Of a stretch of 64,000 bases of DNA, positions 33,400 through 43,108 are shown piece after piece. Under the pieces are notes generated by a model, which did not search any database, had not been told where the DNA came from, and worked only from the letters and a program-made list of their open reading frames with translations. The first letter of the stretch is position 1, and each line of letters opens with the position of its first letter. Source of the stretch: Schistocerca nitens (lineage: Eukaryota > Arthropoda > Insecta > Orthoptera > Acrididae). The position numbers and the translations under genes are program-made. The DNA lies in assembly GCF_023898315.1 (NCBI RefSeq), contig NC_064623.1:19419140-19483139 (forward strand), read 5' to 3'.

Positions 33400-34821
33400 C
33401 ACTCCTGGAAATGGAAAAAAGAAGACATTGACACCGGTGTGTCAGACCCACCATACTTGCTCCGGACACTGCGAGAGGGCTGTACAAGCAATGATCACAG
33501 GCACGGCACAGCGGACACACCAGGAACCGCGGTGTTGGCCGTCGAATGGCGCTAGCTGCGCAGCATTTGTGCACCGCCGCCGTCAGTGTCAGCCAGTTTG
33601 CCGTGGCATACGGAGCTCCATCGCAGTCTTTAACACTGGTAGCATGCCGCGACAGCGTGGACGTGAACCGTATGTGCAGTTGACGGACTTTGAGCGAGGG
33701 CGTATAGTGGGCATGCGGAAGGCCGGGTGGACGTACCGCCGAATTGCTCAACACGTGGGGCGTGAGGTCTGCACAGTACATCGATGTTGTCGCCAGTGGT
33801 CGGCGGAAGGTGCACGTGCCCGTCGACCTGGGACCGGACCGCAGCGACGCACGGATGCACGCCAAGACCGTAGGATCCTACGCAGTGCCGTAGGGGACCG
33901 CAACGCCACTTCCCAGCAAATTAGGGACACTGTTGCTCCTGGGGTATCGGCGAGGACCATTCGCAACCGTCTCCATGAAGCTGGGCTACGGTCCCGCACA
34001 CCGTTAGGCCGTCTTCCGCTCACGTCCCAACATCGTGCAGCCCGCCTCCAGTGGTGTCGCGACAGGCGTGAATGGAGGGACGAATGGAGACGTGTCGTCT
34101 TCAGCGATGAGAGTCGCTTCTGCCTTGGTGCCAATGATGGTCGTATGCGTGTTTGGCGCCGTGCAGATGAGCGCCACAATCAGGACTGCATACGACCGAG
34201 GCACACAGGGCCAACACCCGGCATCATGGTGTGGGGAGCGATCTCCTACACTGGCCGTACACCACTGGTGATCGTCGAGGGGACACTGAATAGTGCACGG
34301 TACATCCAAACCGTCATCGAACCCATCGTTCTACCATTCCTAGACCGGCAAGGGAACTTGCTGTTCCAACAGGACAATGCACGTCCGCATGTATCCCGTG
34401 CCACCCAACGTGCTCTAGAAGGTGTAAGTCAACTACCCTGGCCAGCAAGATCTCCGGATCTGTCCCCCATTGAGCATGTTTGGGACTGGATGAAGCGTCG
34501 TCTCACGCGGTCTGCACGTCCAGCACGAACGCTGGTCCAACTGAGGCGCCAGGTGGAAATGGCATGGCAAGCCGTTCCACAGGACTACATCCAGCATCTC
34601 TACGATCGTCTCCATGGGAGAATAGCAGCCTGCATTGCTGCGAAAGGTGGATATACACTGTACTAGTGCCGACATTGTGCATGCTCTGTTGCCTGTGTCT
34701 ATGTGCCTGTGGTTCTGTCAGTGTGATCATGTGATGTATCTGACCCCAGGAATGTGTCAATAAAGTTTCCCCTTCCTGGGACAATGAATTCACGGTGTTC
34801 TTATTTCAATTTCCAGGAGTG
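33400..34821 (+). mobile_element. Complete 1422 bp Tc1-like transposon, copy 2
   Basis: It has the same length and ends as copy 1, flanked by TA at 33398-33399 and 34822-34823. The differences from copies 1 and 3 are scattered point changes. Confidence 0.97.
33644..34666 (+). CDS. Tc1-like transposase, intact 340 codons (copy 2)
   Basis: It has the same start, domains and triad (D155, D244, E277) as copy 1. Both helix-turn-helix motifs match copy 3 closely (WTYRRIAQHVGR). Private changes include K for E in MRKAGW, C for S in REVCTV, N for T in GDRNAT, S for P in LTSQHR and D for G in RRADERH. None falls on a catalytic residue. The frame also runs upstream to an ATG at 33428, which gives 412 codons, but the extra 72 residues do not look like a domain. 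Confidence 0.95.
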   Translation: MPRQRGREPYVQLTDFERGRIVGMRKAGWTYRRIAQHVGREVCTVHRCCRQWSAEGARARRPGTGPQRRTDARQDRRILRSAVGDRNATSQQIRDTVAPGVSARTIRNRLHEAGLRSRTPLGRLPLTSQHRAARLQWCRDRREWRDEWRRVVFSDESRFCLGANDGRMRVWRRADERHNQDCIRPRHTGPTPGIMVWGAISYTGRTPLVIVEGTLNSARYIQTVIEPIVLPFLDRQGNLLFQQDNARPHVSRATQRALEGVSQLPWPARSPDLSPIEHVWDWMKRRLTRSARPARTLVQLRRQVEMAWQAVPQDYIQHLYDRLHGRIAACIAAKGGYTLY

Positions 34822-34823
34822 TA

Positions 34824-35125
34824 TTTCTATCTGTCACGACCACGAGCAAACCACTCCACACTGTCCAAGTCTCTCTCGCGACCGTGCGTCCGCTGCGTCC
34901 AGCCCTCCGTGTCCAGTGCCGTGCCGTCCAGAACTCCCTCGTGTCCTCCCCGGAGACCATCGCTGTGATTGGCTAGAAGACTCCTGCCCTGTCTTCAAGC
35001 CAACGCATTCTCGCAAACATAATGAAACATACGAAATACTGAGGTTACATTTAAATAACTTGAAATTAAATAAATATTCGTACTGCTGGACCATAAACAC
35101 GCTCTAACACACATTATTAGATACA
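34824..35125. other. Unassigned, C-rich then AT-rich
   Basis: No element ends or coding similarity are visible. Confidence 0.35.
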
Positions 35126-35271
35126 GTTATTTCACGCAGTGTTGCTTGTATGTTAGCACTGACGACTCTATGCAAACCGACGGATACGTCCGTCGTACGT
35201 CCCATATTGATTTCTGCAGTTATTTCACGCCGTGTTGCTTGTCTGTTAGCACCGACGACTCTATGCAAACC
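35126..35271. repeat. 91 bp tandem repeat, 1.6 units
   Basis: CAGTTATTTCACGC-GTGTTG...GACGACTCTATGCAAACC occurs at 35126-35180 and again at 35217-35271 with a few mismatches. The spacer holds a GACGGATACGTCCGTC palindrome. Confidence 0.8.
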
Positions 35272-35272
35272 A

Positions 35273-35445
35273 CCTTCGGAGTGGCCATGCGGTTCTAGGC
35301 GCTGCATTCTGGAACCGAGCCAGCGCTACGGTCGCAGGTTCGAATCCTGCCTCGGGCATGGATGTGTGTGATGTCCTTAGGTTAGTTAGGTTTAATTAGT
35401 TCTAAGTTCTAGGAGACTGATAAACTCAGAAGTTAAGTCGCATAT
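35273..35445 (+). repeat. SINE family A
   Basis: The head and body are intact (GGTTCGAATCC, GTTAGTTAGG). The 3' end stops at AAGTCGCATAT, before the usual GAGCCATTTGAACC. Confidence 0.88.
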
Positions 35446-35747
35446 ACGGTGTTGATCTCGAAATATTGAATTCCCTAATGATTTTTCAAAAGCAATGTCC
35501 CATGCTTCTAGGTCCAACTACCATTGCGCGTTCAGAGTTTGTTAATGTCTGTCAAGCAGCCACAATCACATTGGAAACCTTTCAACAGGAATCACCTTCG
35601 CACAAATGACAGCTCCACCAATCCACTGCCTTTTTATACTTCTTGTACGCGATAGTACCATCATCTGTGTATGTGTACATCGCTATCCCATGACTTTTTG
35701 TCACCTCCACGTATGTAGGCCTCCTCTCTCTGCACTGTTCGAAAAAA

Positions 35748-35787
35748 AAAAATGTTCAAATGGCTCTGAGTACTATCGGACTCATAA
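35748..35787 (-). repeat. SINE family A 3' end fragment
   Basis: An A run is followed by TGTTCAAATGGCTCTGAGTA and about 20 further bases, then breaks off. It is a strongly 5'-truncated copy. Confidence 0.75.
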
Positions 35788-35834
35788 AATTATACTTTTT
35801 CCGTAAACAATTTTCATAGCAACATTTCAGGATA

Positions 35835-36030
35835 AAAAATGGTTCAAATGGCTCTGAGCACTATGGGACATAACTTCTGAGGTCATCAGTCCCCTAGACT
35901 AAGAACTACTTAAACCTACCTAAGGACATCACACACATCCATGCCCGAGGCAGGATTCGGACCTGCGACCGTAGCCGTCGCCCGGTTCCAGACTGAAGCG
36001 CCTACAACCGCTAGGTCACAGCAGCCGGCT
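35835..36030 (-). repeat. SINE family A
   Basis: This is a complete copy from the A-rich tail to the GCCGGCT head end. A few bases are missing in the middle domain (AAACCTACCTAAGG). Confidence 0.92.
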
Positions 36031-36136
36031 GCGCTGTTCGGTGCTGTTGTGCATTGTCATCTATAAAAAAATGAAGTCAGGGTCGAATACAACGCCCAAA
36101 AGACGCACATGGAGAAGGAGTTTTTTTTATTGGTCA

Positions 36137-36970
36137 TCAGTCTACTGACTGGTTTGATGCGGCCCGCCACGAATTCCTTTCCTGTGCTAACCTCTTCATC
36201 TCAGAGTAGCACTTGCAACCTACGTCCTCAATTATTTGCTTGACGTATTCCAATCTCTGTCTTCCTCTACAGTTTTTGCCCTCTACAGCTCCCTCTAGTA
36301 CCATGGAAGTCATTCCCTCATGTCTTAGCAGATGTCCTATCATCCTGTCCCTTCTCCTTATCAGTGTTTTCCACATATTCCTTTCCTCTCCGATTCTGCG
36401 TAGAACCTCCTCATTCCTTACCTTATCAGTCCACCTAATTTTCAACATCCGTCTATAGCACCACATCTCAAATGCTTCGATTCTCTTCTGTTCCGGTTTT
36501 CCCACAGTCCATGTTTCACTACCATACAATGCTGTACTCCAGACGAACATCCTCAGAAATTTCTTCGTCAAATTAAGGCCGGTATTTGATATTAGTAGAC
36601 TTCCCTTGGCCAGAAATGCCTTTTTTGCCATAGCGAGTCTGCTTTTGATGTCCTCCTTGCTCCGTCCGTCATTGGTTATTTTACTGCCTAGGTAGCAGAA
36701 TTCCTTAACTTCATTGACTTCGTGACCATCAATCCTGATGTTAGGTTTCTCGCTGTTCTCATTTCTACTACTTCTCATTACCTTCGTCTTTCTCCGATTT
36801 ACTCTCAAACCATACTGTGTACTCATTAGACTGTTCATTCCGTTCAGCAGATCATTTAATTCTTCTTCACTTTCACTCACGATAGCAATGTCATCAGCGA
36901 ATCGTATCATTGATATCCTTTCACCTTGTATTTTAATTCCACTCCTGAACTTTTCTTTTATTTCCATCAT
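36137..36970 (-). pseudogene. LINE reverse transcriptase palm and C-terminal region
   Basis: An open stretch of 277 codons contains IRFADDIAIVSESEEELNDL (the catalytic A-D-D), VKEFCYLGSKITNDGRSKED, YGSETWTV, EMWCYRRMLKIRWTDKV and the end WRAASNQSVD. Upstream RT blocks lie in other frames to about 37680 (NKAEGIDNIPSEFL). The catalytic box is intact, but the protein is cut off from its fingers and endonuclease by frame changes and truncation. Confidence 0.9.
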
Positions 36971-37994
36971 TGCTTCCTCGATGTACAGACAAGAGTAGGG
37001 GCGAAAGGCTACAGCCTTGTCTTACACACTTCTTAATACGAGCACTTCGTTCTTGGTTGTTGTACATATTGTATATGACCCGTCTCTCCCTATAGCTTAC
37101 CCCTACTTTTTTCAGAATCTCGAACAGCTTGCACCATTTTAATTGTCGAACGCTTTTTCCAGGTCGACAAATCCTATGAAAGTGTCTTGCTTATTCTTTA
37201 GCCTTGCTTCCATTATTAGCCGTAACGTCAGAATTGCCTCTCTCGTCCCTTTACTTTTCCTAAAGCTAAACTGATCATCACCTAGCGCATTCTCAATTTT
37301 CTTTTCCATTCTTCTATATATTCCTTTTCCATTCTTCTATATATTATACTTGTAAGCAGCTTCGATGCATGAGCTGTTAAGCTGATTGTGCGATAATTCT
37401 CGCACTTGTCAGCTCTTGCCGTCTTCGGAATTGTGTGGATGATGCTTTTCCGTAAGATGGTATGTCGCCAGACTCATGTATTCTACACACCAACGTGAAT
37501 AGTCGTTTTGTTACCACTTCCCCCAACGCTTTTAGAAATTCTGATGGAATGTTATCTATCCCTTCTGCCTTATTTGACCGTAAGTCGTCCAAAGCTCTTT
37601 TAAATTCCGATTCTAATACTGGATCCCCTATCTCTTCTAAATCGACTCCTGTTTCTTCTCCTATCACATCAGACAAATCTTCACCCTCATAGAGGCTTTC
37701 AATGTATTCTTTCCACCTATCTGCTCTCTCCTCTGCATTTACCAGTGGAATTCCCGTTGCACTCTTAATGTCACCACCGTTGCTTTAAATGTCACCAAAG
37801 GTTGTGTTGACTTTCCTGTATGCTGAGTCTGTCCTTCCGACAATCATATCTTTTTCGATGTCTTCACATTTTTCCTGCAGCCATTTCGTCTTAACTTCCC
37901 TGCACTTCCTATTTAGTTCATTCCTCAGCGACTTGTATTTCTGTATTCCTGATTTTCCCGGAACATGCTTGTACTTCCTCCTTTCATCAATCAA

Positions 37995-38183
37995 AAATGG
38001 CTCTGAGCACTATGGGACTCAACTGCTGAGGTCATTAGTCCCCTAGAACTTAGAACTACTTAAACCGAACTAACCTAAGGACATCACAAACATCCATGCC
38101 CGAGGCAGGATTCGAACCTGCGACCGTAGCGGTCTTCCGGTTCCAGACTGCAGCGCCTTTAACCGCACGGCCACTTCGGTCGG
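37995..38183 (-). repeat. SINE family A in the LINE, 14 bp duplication
   Basis: CTTTCATCAATCAA at 37981-37994 is repeated at 38184-38197. LINE sequence resumes directly after it. Confidence 0.96.
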
Positions 38184-38427
38184 CTTTCATCAATCAACTG
38201 AAGTATTTCTTCTGTTACCCATGGTTTCTTCGCAGCTACCTTCTTTGTACCTATGTTTTCCTTCCCAACTTCTGTGATGGCCCTTTTTTAGAGATGTCCA
38301 TTCCTCTTCAACTGTACTGCCTACTGCGCTATTCCTTATTGCTGTATCTATAGCGTTAGAGAACTTCAAACGTATCTCGTCATTCCTTAGTACAATGTCA
38401 TAATAACGATTATTGGAGAGTCTGCCG

Positions 38428-38525
38428 TGTTCAAAGATTTCGAGGCTAGTATGCCCCCCTACACCATAGCACCCGGACCACCAAAACGACCATGTTCGAC
38501 AATGCTGGACATAGCCTCATTCGGC
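38428..38525 (-). mobile_element. Tc1-like fragment (same family as 13540-13770)
   Basis: GTGTTCAAAGATTTCGAGG and ACCAAAACGACCATGTTCGA match the inverted blocks at 13540-13770. It is a short dead piece adjacent to the LINE 5' end. Confidence 0.5.
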
Positions 38526-38639
38526 AAAAGCTGGAAATACGTGATGCACACCTTAAGTTTTGCATACCGATGCATTTGTCTTGAAAATAAGTACTTTAAG
38601 TTTGTTACATAGTTTCGCAAAGTTGCACTCCTATGTTAT

Positions 38640-39300
38640 CCCTCCCCCATTTCTCCCCCCCCCCACTGCCCATCCCAAGTACCTGTCCCTTCCCCCTGTT
38701 TCCTTCACCGCCCCATTTTTCTATCTTCTTTCTTCCTTCGTCTCATTATACTTGATTATACATGTCTACAACGTCCCCTTACACATCGTTACACGTGTAT
38801 ACCAGTTTACCTCCTGTCCTTTTCACACATTTCTCTCACCCCCTTCCCCCTGCCATAATTATTATACTAATCCAACTCAGTGGATTGCTCTCTTTCCCAC
38901 CCTTTCTTCAACTCTTTGTTTATCATTCTGACTCTCATACCCTTTTCCCAATCCCTCACCACCATTCTGATCTAACCAGTTTCCACACTCAGTCAAGTAT
39001 CCACGCATATTTTTTGTTGCTACCCTCCTTCAAATCCCCCTTCCCTCTGCCACCTCTTCCGCATCTACCCACTTGTAACACTAGCTTTCCTACTTATCCA
39101 CCTCACACACTGTTCACTGCGATTGGAGGCACCCCTCTCCTTTCCAACCCCCTACCACCACTCACCATTCGAATCACATTCTTCACCTTCTTCTTCTTCC
39201 CAGTCTCATACAACCTTCGAATAATAATGTCTTTTCCTGTTCTCCTCCCCCCCTTTCCCCATATTTCCTCTCCACATCCATTTTATCACTGTCATTCTTA
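38640..39300. other. Strongly pyrimidine-biased segment
   Basis: About 650 bp in which C and T dominate the given strand (CCTTCCCCCTG, CACCCCCTTCCCCC and the like). A chance open frame spans it (38762-39307). Its P/F/S/H/L composition reflects the base bias, so I do not call it a gene. Confidence 0.6.
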
Positions 39301-39604
39301 TATTTAATATTTTTATATTACTAATGGAGTTTCCTCTATCGTTATGTTGTGATTCATTGGCTTTTGTATTTTGTTTCGTGTGTTCCTTACAGAAATTGGT
39401 TGCTTTATGCTACATAACTTATGTTCACTTCATATTATTCTGCTATTTAAATGTAAATGCAAAGATAATGATTCGCTATGTCGCCCCAGAGGTAATCACA
39501 TACGGTCCTACGACACCGAACACTATTAAGCTTATATCTCTGATCCTTCTGCATTTTTATTTGTAAGGTCTTCTAGAGTCTACATTCTTTGATATCACTT
39601 TTAT

Positions 39605-39775
39605 GTGTGTGTGTGAAATCTTATGGGACTTAACTGCTAAGGTCATCAGTCCCTAAGCTTACACACTACTTAACCTAAATTATTCTAAGGACAAACACAC
39701 ACACCCATGCCCGAGGGATCTGCCGCACAGTCCATGACTGCAGCGCCTTAGACCGCTCGGCTAATCCTGCGCGGC
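39605..39775 (-). repeat. tRNA-derived SINE (family B), 14 bp duplication
   Basis: The reverse strand has a head GCCGCGCAGGATTAGCCGAG and a middle domain with GACTGATGACCTTAGCAG. GATATCACTTTTAT at 39591-39604 and GATATCGCTTTTAT at 39776-39789 flank it. The middle domain resembles that of family A although the heads differ. Confidence 0.9.
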
Positions 39776-39789
39776 GATATCGCTTTTAT

Positions 39790-40548
39790 AGTTAATTCTT
39801 AAAGGCACGTATTACTCTTTTGTTTACCTGGCTTGGGCTGATGTTCTCAGATATGATGTGCTTGTACGATAATGTGCTGCATTTCTACAAGACGTCAATT
39901 TTGTACCAATTGTATCATCTTAAGCAAATTTGTTAAACTGTGCATATGCCATCCATCCAGTGCACAGCAAAATGATGTTAATAGTCCAAGAAGTACGTGT
40001 ATCTCTCGTAAATGTAATTAAAACTGTAACATTTAAAGGAGAAGAGGGAAGAAGTATAACAGAATATATTTGGAAAATCCGAACCATCAGACTAATGAAA
40101 CAAGCCTACTCGCTGACTGTCTTTGGTAATGCACAGCATGGGGTCGGGCCAGTCAGCGCAAGTGCTCCAAATCACTCCATCTTAGGCGGAACTAGAAAAA
40201 GGAGAGGGCCTAATCATGAAATGGACCTAAGAATGTTACATCCTGACGGGTAGGACGAAGAAGAAAGAAACCGAAAACCAACACCGTACACTTACTGTCC
40301 ACTGTCGAGCAGCCGTACGGTATGAAATCCAAGCACGACTGAGTGTGGTGGGGGGAGAGCGGGGGGGGGGGGGATGGGGGGGGGCACACCGGAGGTCTGG
40401 AGACGCGGTGGGACACACATGAGGATGGGATTCTAAAAAGTCGAAAGCGTCGTGGTGGGAATAAATCGTTAGTGTTACTGAGGCGGATCTCTTTAAGATA
40501 ATTAACCTTCTGAACTGTTGAATAAGGGATGTTTGTCTCTCGTCATGT
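39790..40548. other. Unassigned spacer
   Basis: An open frame at 39930-40253 has no recognised similarity. A G-rich run lies at 40348-40385. Nothing else is seen. Confidence 0.35.
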
Positions 40549-40562
40549 CGCCGAAATGACTT

Positions 40563-40742
40563 CAAAAATGGCTCTGAGCACTATGGGACTTAACATCTAT
40601 GTTCATCAGTCCCCTAGAACTTAGAACTACTTAAACCTAACTAACCTAAAGACAGCACACAACACCCAGCCATCACGGGGCAGAGAAAATCCGTGACCCC
40701 GCCGGGAATCGAACCCGGGAACCCGGGCGTGGGAAGCGAGAA
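40563..40742 (-). repeat. SINE with family A body and a different tRNA-like head, 14 bp duplication
   Basis: The 3' part is the family A body (complement of GGACTGATG, TTAGTTAGG). The 5' part is a different tRNA-like head: complement of CGGGAATCGAACCCGGGAAC with ACGGGGCAGAGAAAATCCGT. CGCCGAAATGACTT at 40549-40562 and 40743-40756 shows the whole unit inserted once. Confidence 0.92.
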
Positions 40743-40840
40743 CGCCGAAATGACTTTCGTGGCTTCTTTGGAAGGCCTCCCTCTGATCAGATGCGCATTT
40801 TTCCGCCAGTACTTGACTGACTGTTTATATTCGTATTGTG

Positions 40841-41002
40841 CAAAATGAGATTTTCACTCTGCAACGGAGTGTGCGCTGATATGAAACTTCCTGGCAGATT
40901 AAAACTGTGTGCCCGACCGAGACTCGAACTCGAGCTTTGCCTAGGCAAAGGTCCCGAGTTTGAGTCTCGGTCCGGCACACAGTTTTAATCTGCCAGGCAG
41001 TT
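40841..41002. repeat. Palindromic (fold-back) SINE family D insertion
   Basis: The left half is family D in reverse orientation from its 3' end (ATGAGATTTTCACTCTGC) to GAGCTTTGCC. The right half is the same family forward from GGCAAAGGTCCCGAG to AATCTGCCAGG. The axis is at GCCTAGGC (40939-40946), and arms of about 53 bp differ by a 2-base indel and a few mismatches. TTTATATTCGTATTGTG (40824-40840) and TTTATATTCGTAGTGGT (from 41003) flank the unit. Confidence 0.88.
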
Positions 41003-41275
41003 TTTATATTCGTAGTGGTTAGGAACTTGTCATAGCAAACCTTTATGTGTTAACATCTGGTAGCTCCATTAACCCTCACGCGCTCGCGCGGGCGGTGAAA
41101 TGACCGCCTTTTTTGCAATTTCGCGCCATACTTACTCCACAAAGTAACGAGGCGGCGGGAGGCACATGTATTCTCTAGTTGCACCTTTTTGCGACAGATG
41201 CTGCTCAAAGTTCGTCCAAATCGCACCTCTCTCCCTCTCAGGACAAGTTCAAATAGGTCCGAACACGTTCGGCGG

Positions 41276-41348
41276 TCAATTTACCGCCTTGCGAGCGCTT
41301 ACGGCACTCACAGAAAGGGTCAGTTTACCGCCTTGCGAGCGCTTACGA
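41276..41348 (+). repeat. Subterminal tandem repeats in the piggyBac derivative
   Basis: TTTACCGCCTTGCGAGCGCT followed by TACG occurs twice, beginning near 41280 and 41324, and ACCGCC recurs near the left end (41103). Such repeats are candidates for transposase binding sites. Confidence 0.6.
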
Positions 41349-41557
41349 GACTGTGTTCTACTCGTCTACTTCGGAATGTAAGTATTTCTTTTTGTAATTC
41401 CCCTATAGTTCCTCAATTTTATAGATTCTTCCAATTCTCTAGTGAATGTGCATGTGCTCCAGAATTTCAACATCAAGAAGAACACAAAGGTGGCCTGCAT
41501 GCATATTTTTCCGCTTACTTGACTTGGCAGGAATAAATTCGTTACGCATTTTTCAAT

Positions 41558-41887
41558 ATGAAAGGAAAAACGAGAAGACAATTTTTACATGCGTTATCTT
41601 TGAAACTGATGGGCGAAAACCTGAAAGAAAGAGCTAAATTGAAGCATTTACCAAAAGATTTGTTAGTATTTTCGGAAAATTACAAAGAGAGTGGCGTAGT
41701 TTATCCAGCTGTATCAACCCCTACAAGGAGAGGAATATGTTATTTGTGTGGCTCAAAAAAGAATATAAAAACAAAGCGAGAATGCGGTGAATGTGGAAGA
41801 AACGTCTGTCTACGACATTCAACCACGACAGTTACGTGCAGTAATTGTTGTCAGCCTCAAAACGAAAATGAAATGGATACAGACTGA
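41558..41887 (+). CDS. piggyBac transposase C-terminal fragment with cysteine-rich domain
   Basis: The open frame of 109 codons starts MKGKTRRQFLHALSLKLMGE, the segment just before the cysteine-rich domain in piggyBac transposases. Cysteines 61, 64, 76, 79, 84, 94 and 97 and histidine 87 form the zinc-binding cross-brace that recognises the terminal repeats. The catalytic DDD domain is absent, so the product could at most bind element ends. The frame is clean, with an acidic tail (QNENEMDTD). It may be a surviving 3' exon or a binding-only remnant. Confidence 0.85.
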   Translation: MKGKTRRQFLHALSLKLMGENLKERAKLKHLPKDLLVFSENYKESGVVYPAVSTPTRRGICYLCGSKKNIKTKRECGECGRNVCLRHSTTTVTCSNCCQPQNENEMDTD

Positions 41888-42265
41888 TCAGCGTTTTTCA
41901 TCTGACAGAAATGTTTGTGACGTTTTCAATCAAAAATTCCTTTTTTAAAGCAAAATTAGCTTTCCTTGTGACGAGTTAAGACAGTGAGTAATTCTAGTCT
42001 TAAGTATTACATTATATAGTCCCAAAAAATTACAATTAAAAAAATATTCTTATACTTCATTCGGGTATTTGGCTTCCTTTCTGTATTCCATTGTATATTT
42101 TATTGTTAAATAAATAATTTTGATTACAAATGTGTTTGCAATATTATGTGAGATATCCTATGTCGATACTTTGTGGAAATGTGACCTTTAAAAACGGAAA
42201 ACCTCAAGAGACTGATGAAAACTCTCGGACGGTGACTATTTCTAGCGCGAGCGCATGAAGGTTAA

Positions 42266-43108
42266 AAATTCGCGTTGGGTAGTTGACTTCGTTTCCGCAT
42301 ATCACACCACGCATTCGGCTCACTTCTTTCTGGCAATTTTTGGATCTCAAAAAAAAAAAAAAAGGAATCGCTTAAAAAAAACTCTTTAAAAATCTGTTTG
42401 AGTTGCTTTACACAATGACGCAAACAGCAACTATCTGTGTCTCATAGGATTTTTTTTTTTTTTTTTTTAATATGCGCCTGGGGCTCAGGGAGGTTTCGTG
42501 TTCCATTTTTCACGTGAAGACTCTGTATTACACGCTGTTTCTGATAACAGCATCTCTCTGTGCAGCTGCTACAATTCCACTAGACATCGGTCTGCATCAA
42601 ATGCACCTCTGCACAGGCTGGAAGTGTCACGTGCTAAACACCTGGCATCCGGCGGCCTTTGTAACGCGTGTTGGCAGAGCAGCCAGAAGGGGCCGGCACA
42701 GCACAGGTAATTGTATGAACGCGGCGTACCGCTACGGGAGCGCAGAGCGCCTGTGGTCACGTGATTAGTGCCGGCATGCGCAGCTGCCAGCCCTCTACTT
42801 AGGGGAGGGACCCCACCTGCGTCAGCTGACCTGTCCTCGGCCCGCGACACGTGTCCTGTAGAGAACCGCGTGTGCAAATGAATGACGCACGGTATCTGTG
42901 CTGTGTAGGTGTTCGGAGTCACAGTGGCTGTGGCGTCCGAGTGGGTGAAACGTGTACACTGTCTGGTTAAAAGCACCAGCTTATCTATTAGTGGGCGACA
43001 TTAACCGCAGATATACCGAGGCATTTTCCGTAACGTGCATTACCAAGGGGAACGCGGTACTTTATGTCTACCCGAAAAACAAATTTTTAAAAATGGTCAT
43101 TAATTGTT
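42266..43108. other. Unassigned spacer
   Basis: A- and T-runs lie at 42350-42365 and 42450-42470. No gene or element was recognised. Confidence 0.4.

Larger units (their letters stand above)
36128..38412 (-). mobile_element. RTE-type LINE of a second subfamily, 5'-truncated, carrying a SINE
   Basis: The reverse strand runs from the linker between endonuclease and RT (near 38412) through the RT to a poly-A-like end (T run at 36120-36129). The protein is related to the 9540-12834 LINE but clearly distinct. The SINE at 37995-38183 splits the linker. A 23 bp tandem duplication (CTTTTCCATTCTTCTATATA) lies at 37302-37348. Confidence 0.87.
41073..42261 (+). mobile_element. piggyBac-like transposon derivative, 1.19 kb
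   Basis: TTAA flanks both ends (41069-41072 and 42262-42265). Terminal inverted repeats of about 17 bp read CCCTCACGCGCTCGCGC at the left and CCTTCATGCGCTCGCGC at the right (complement). Only the 3' part of a transposase gene remains, so most of the coding region has been deleted internally. Confidence 0.9.

Noticed and set aside
38762-39307. 181-codon frame rich in P, F, S, H and L
   Set aside because: The composition follows from the pyrimidine bias of the strand. No start context, motif or neighbour supports a gene.
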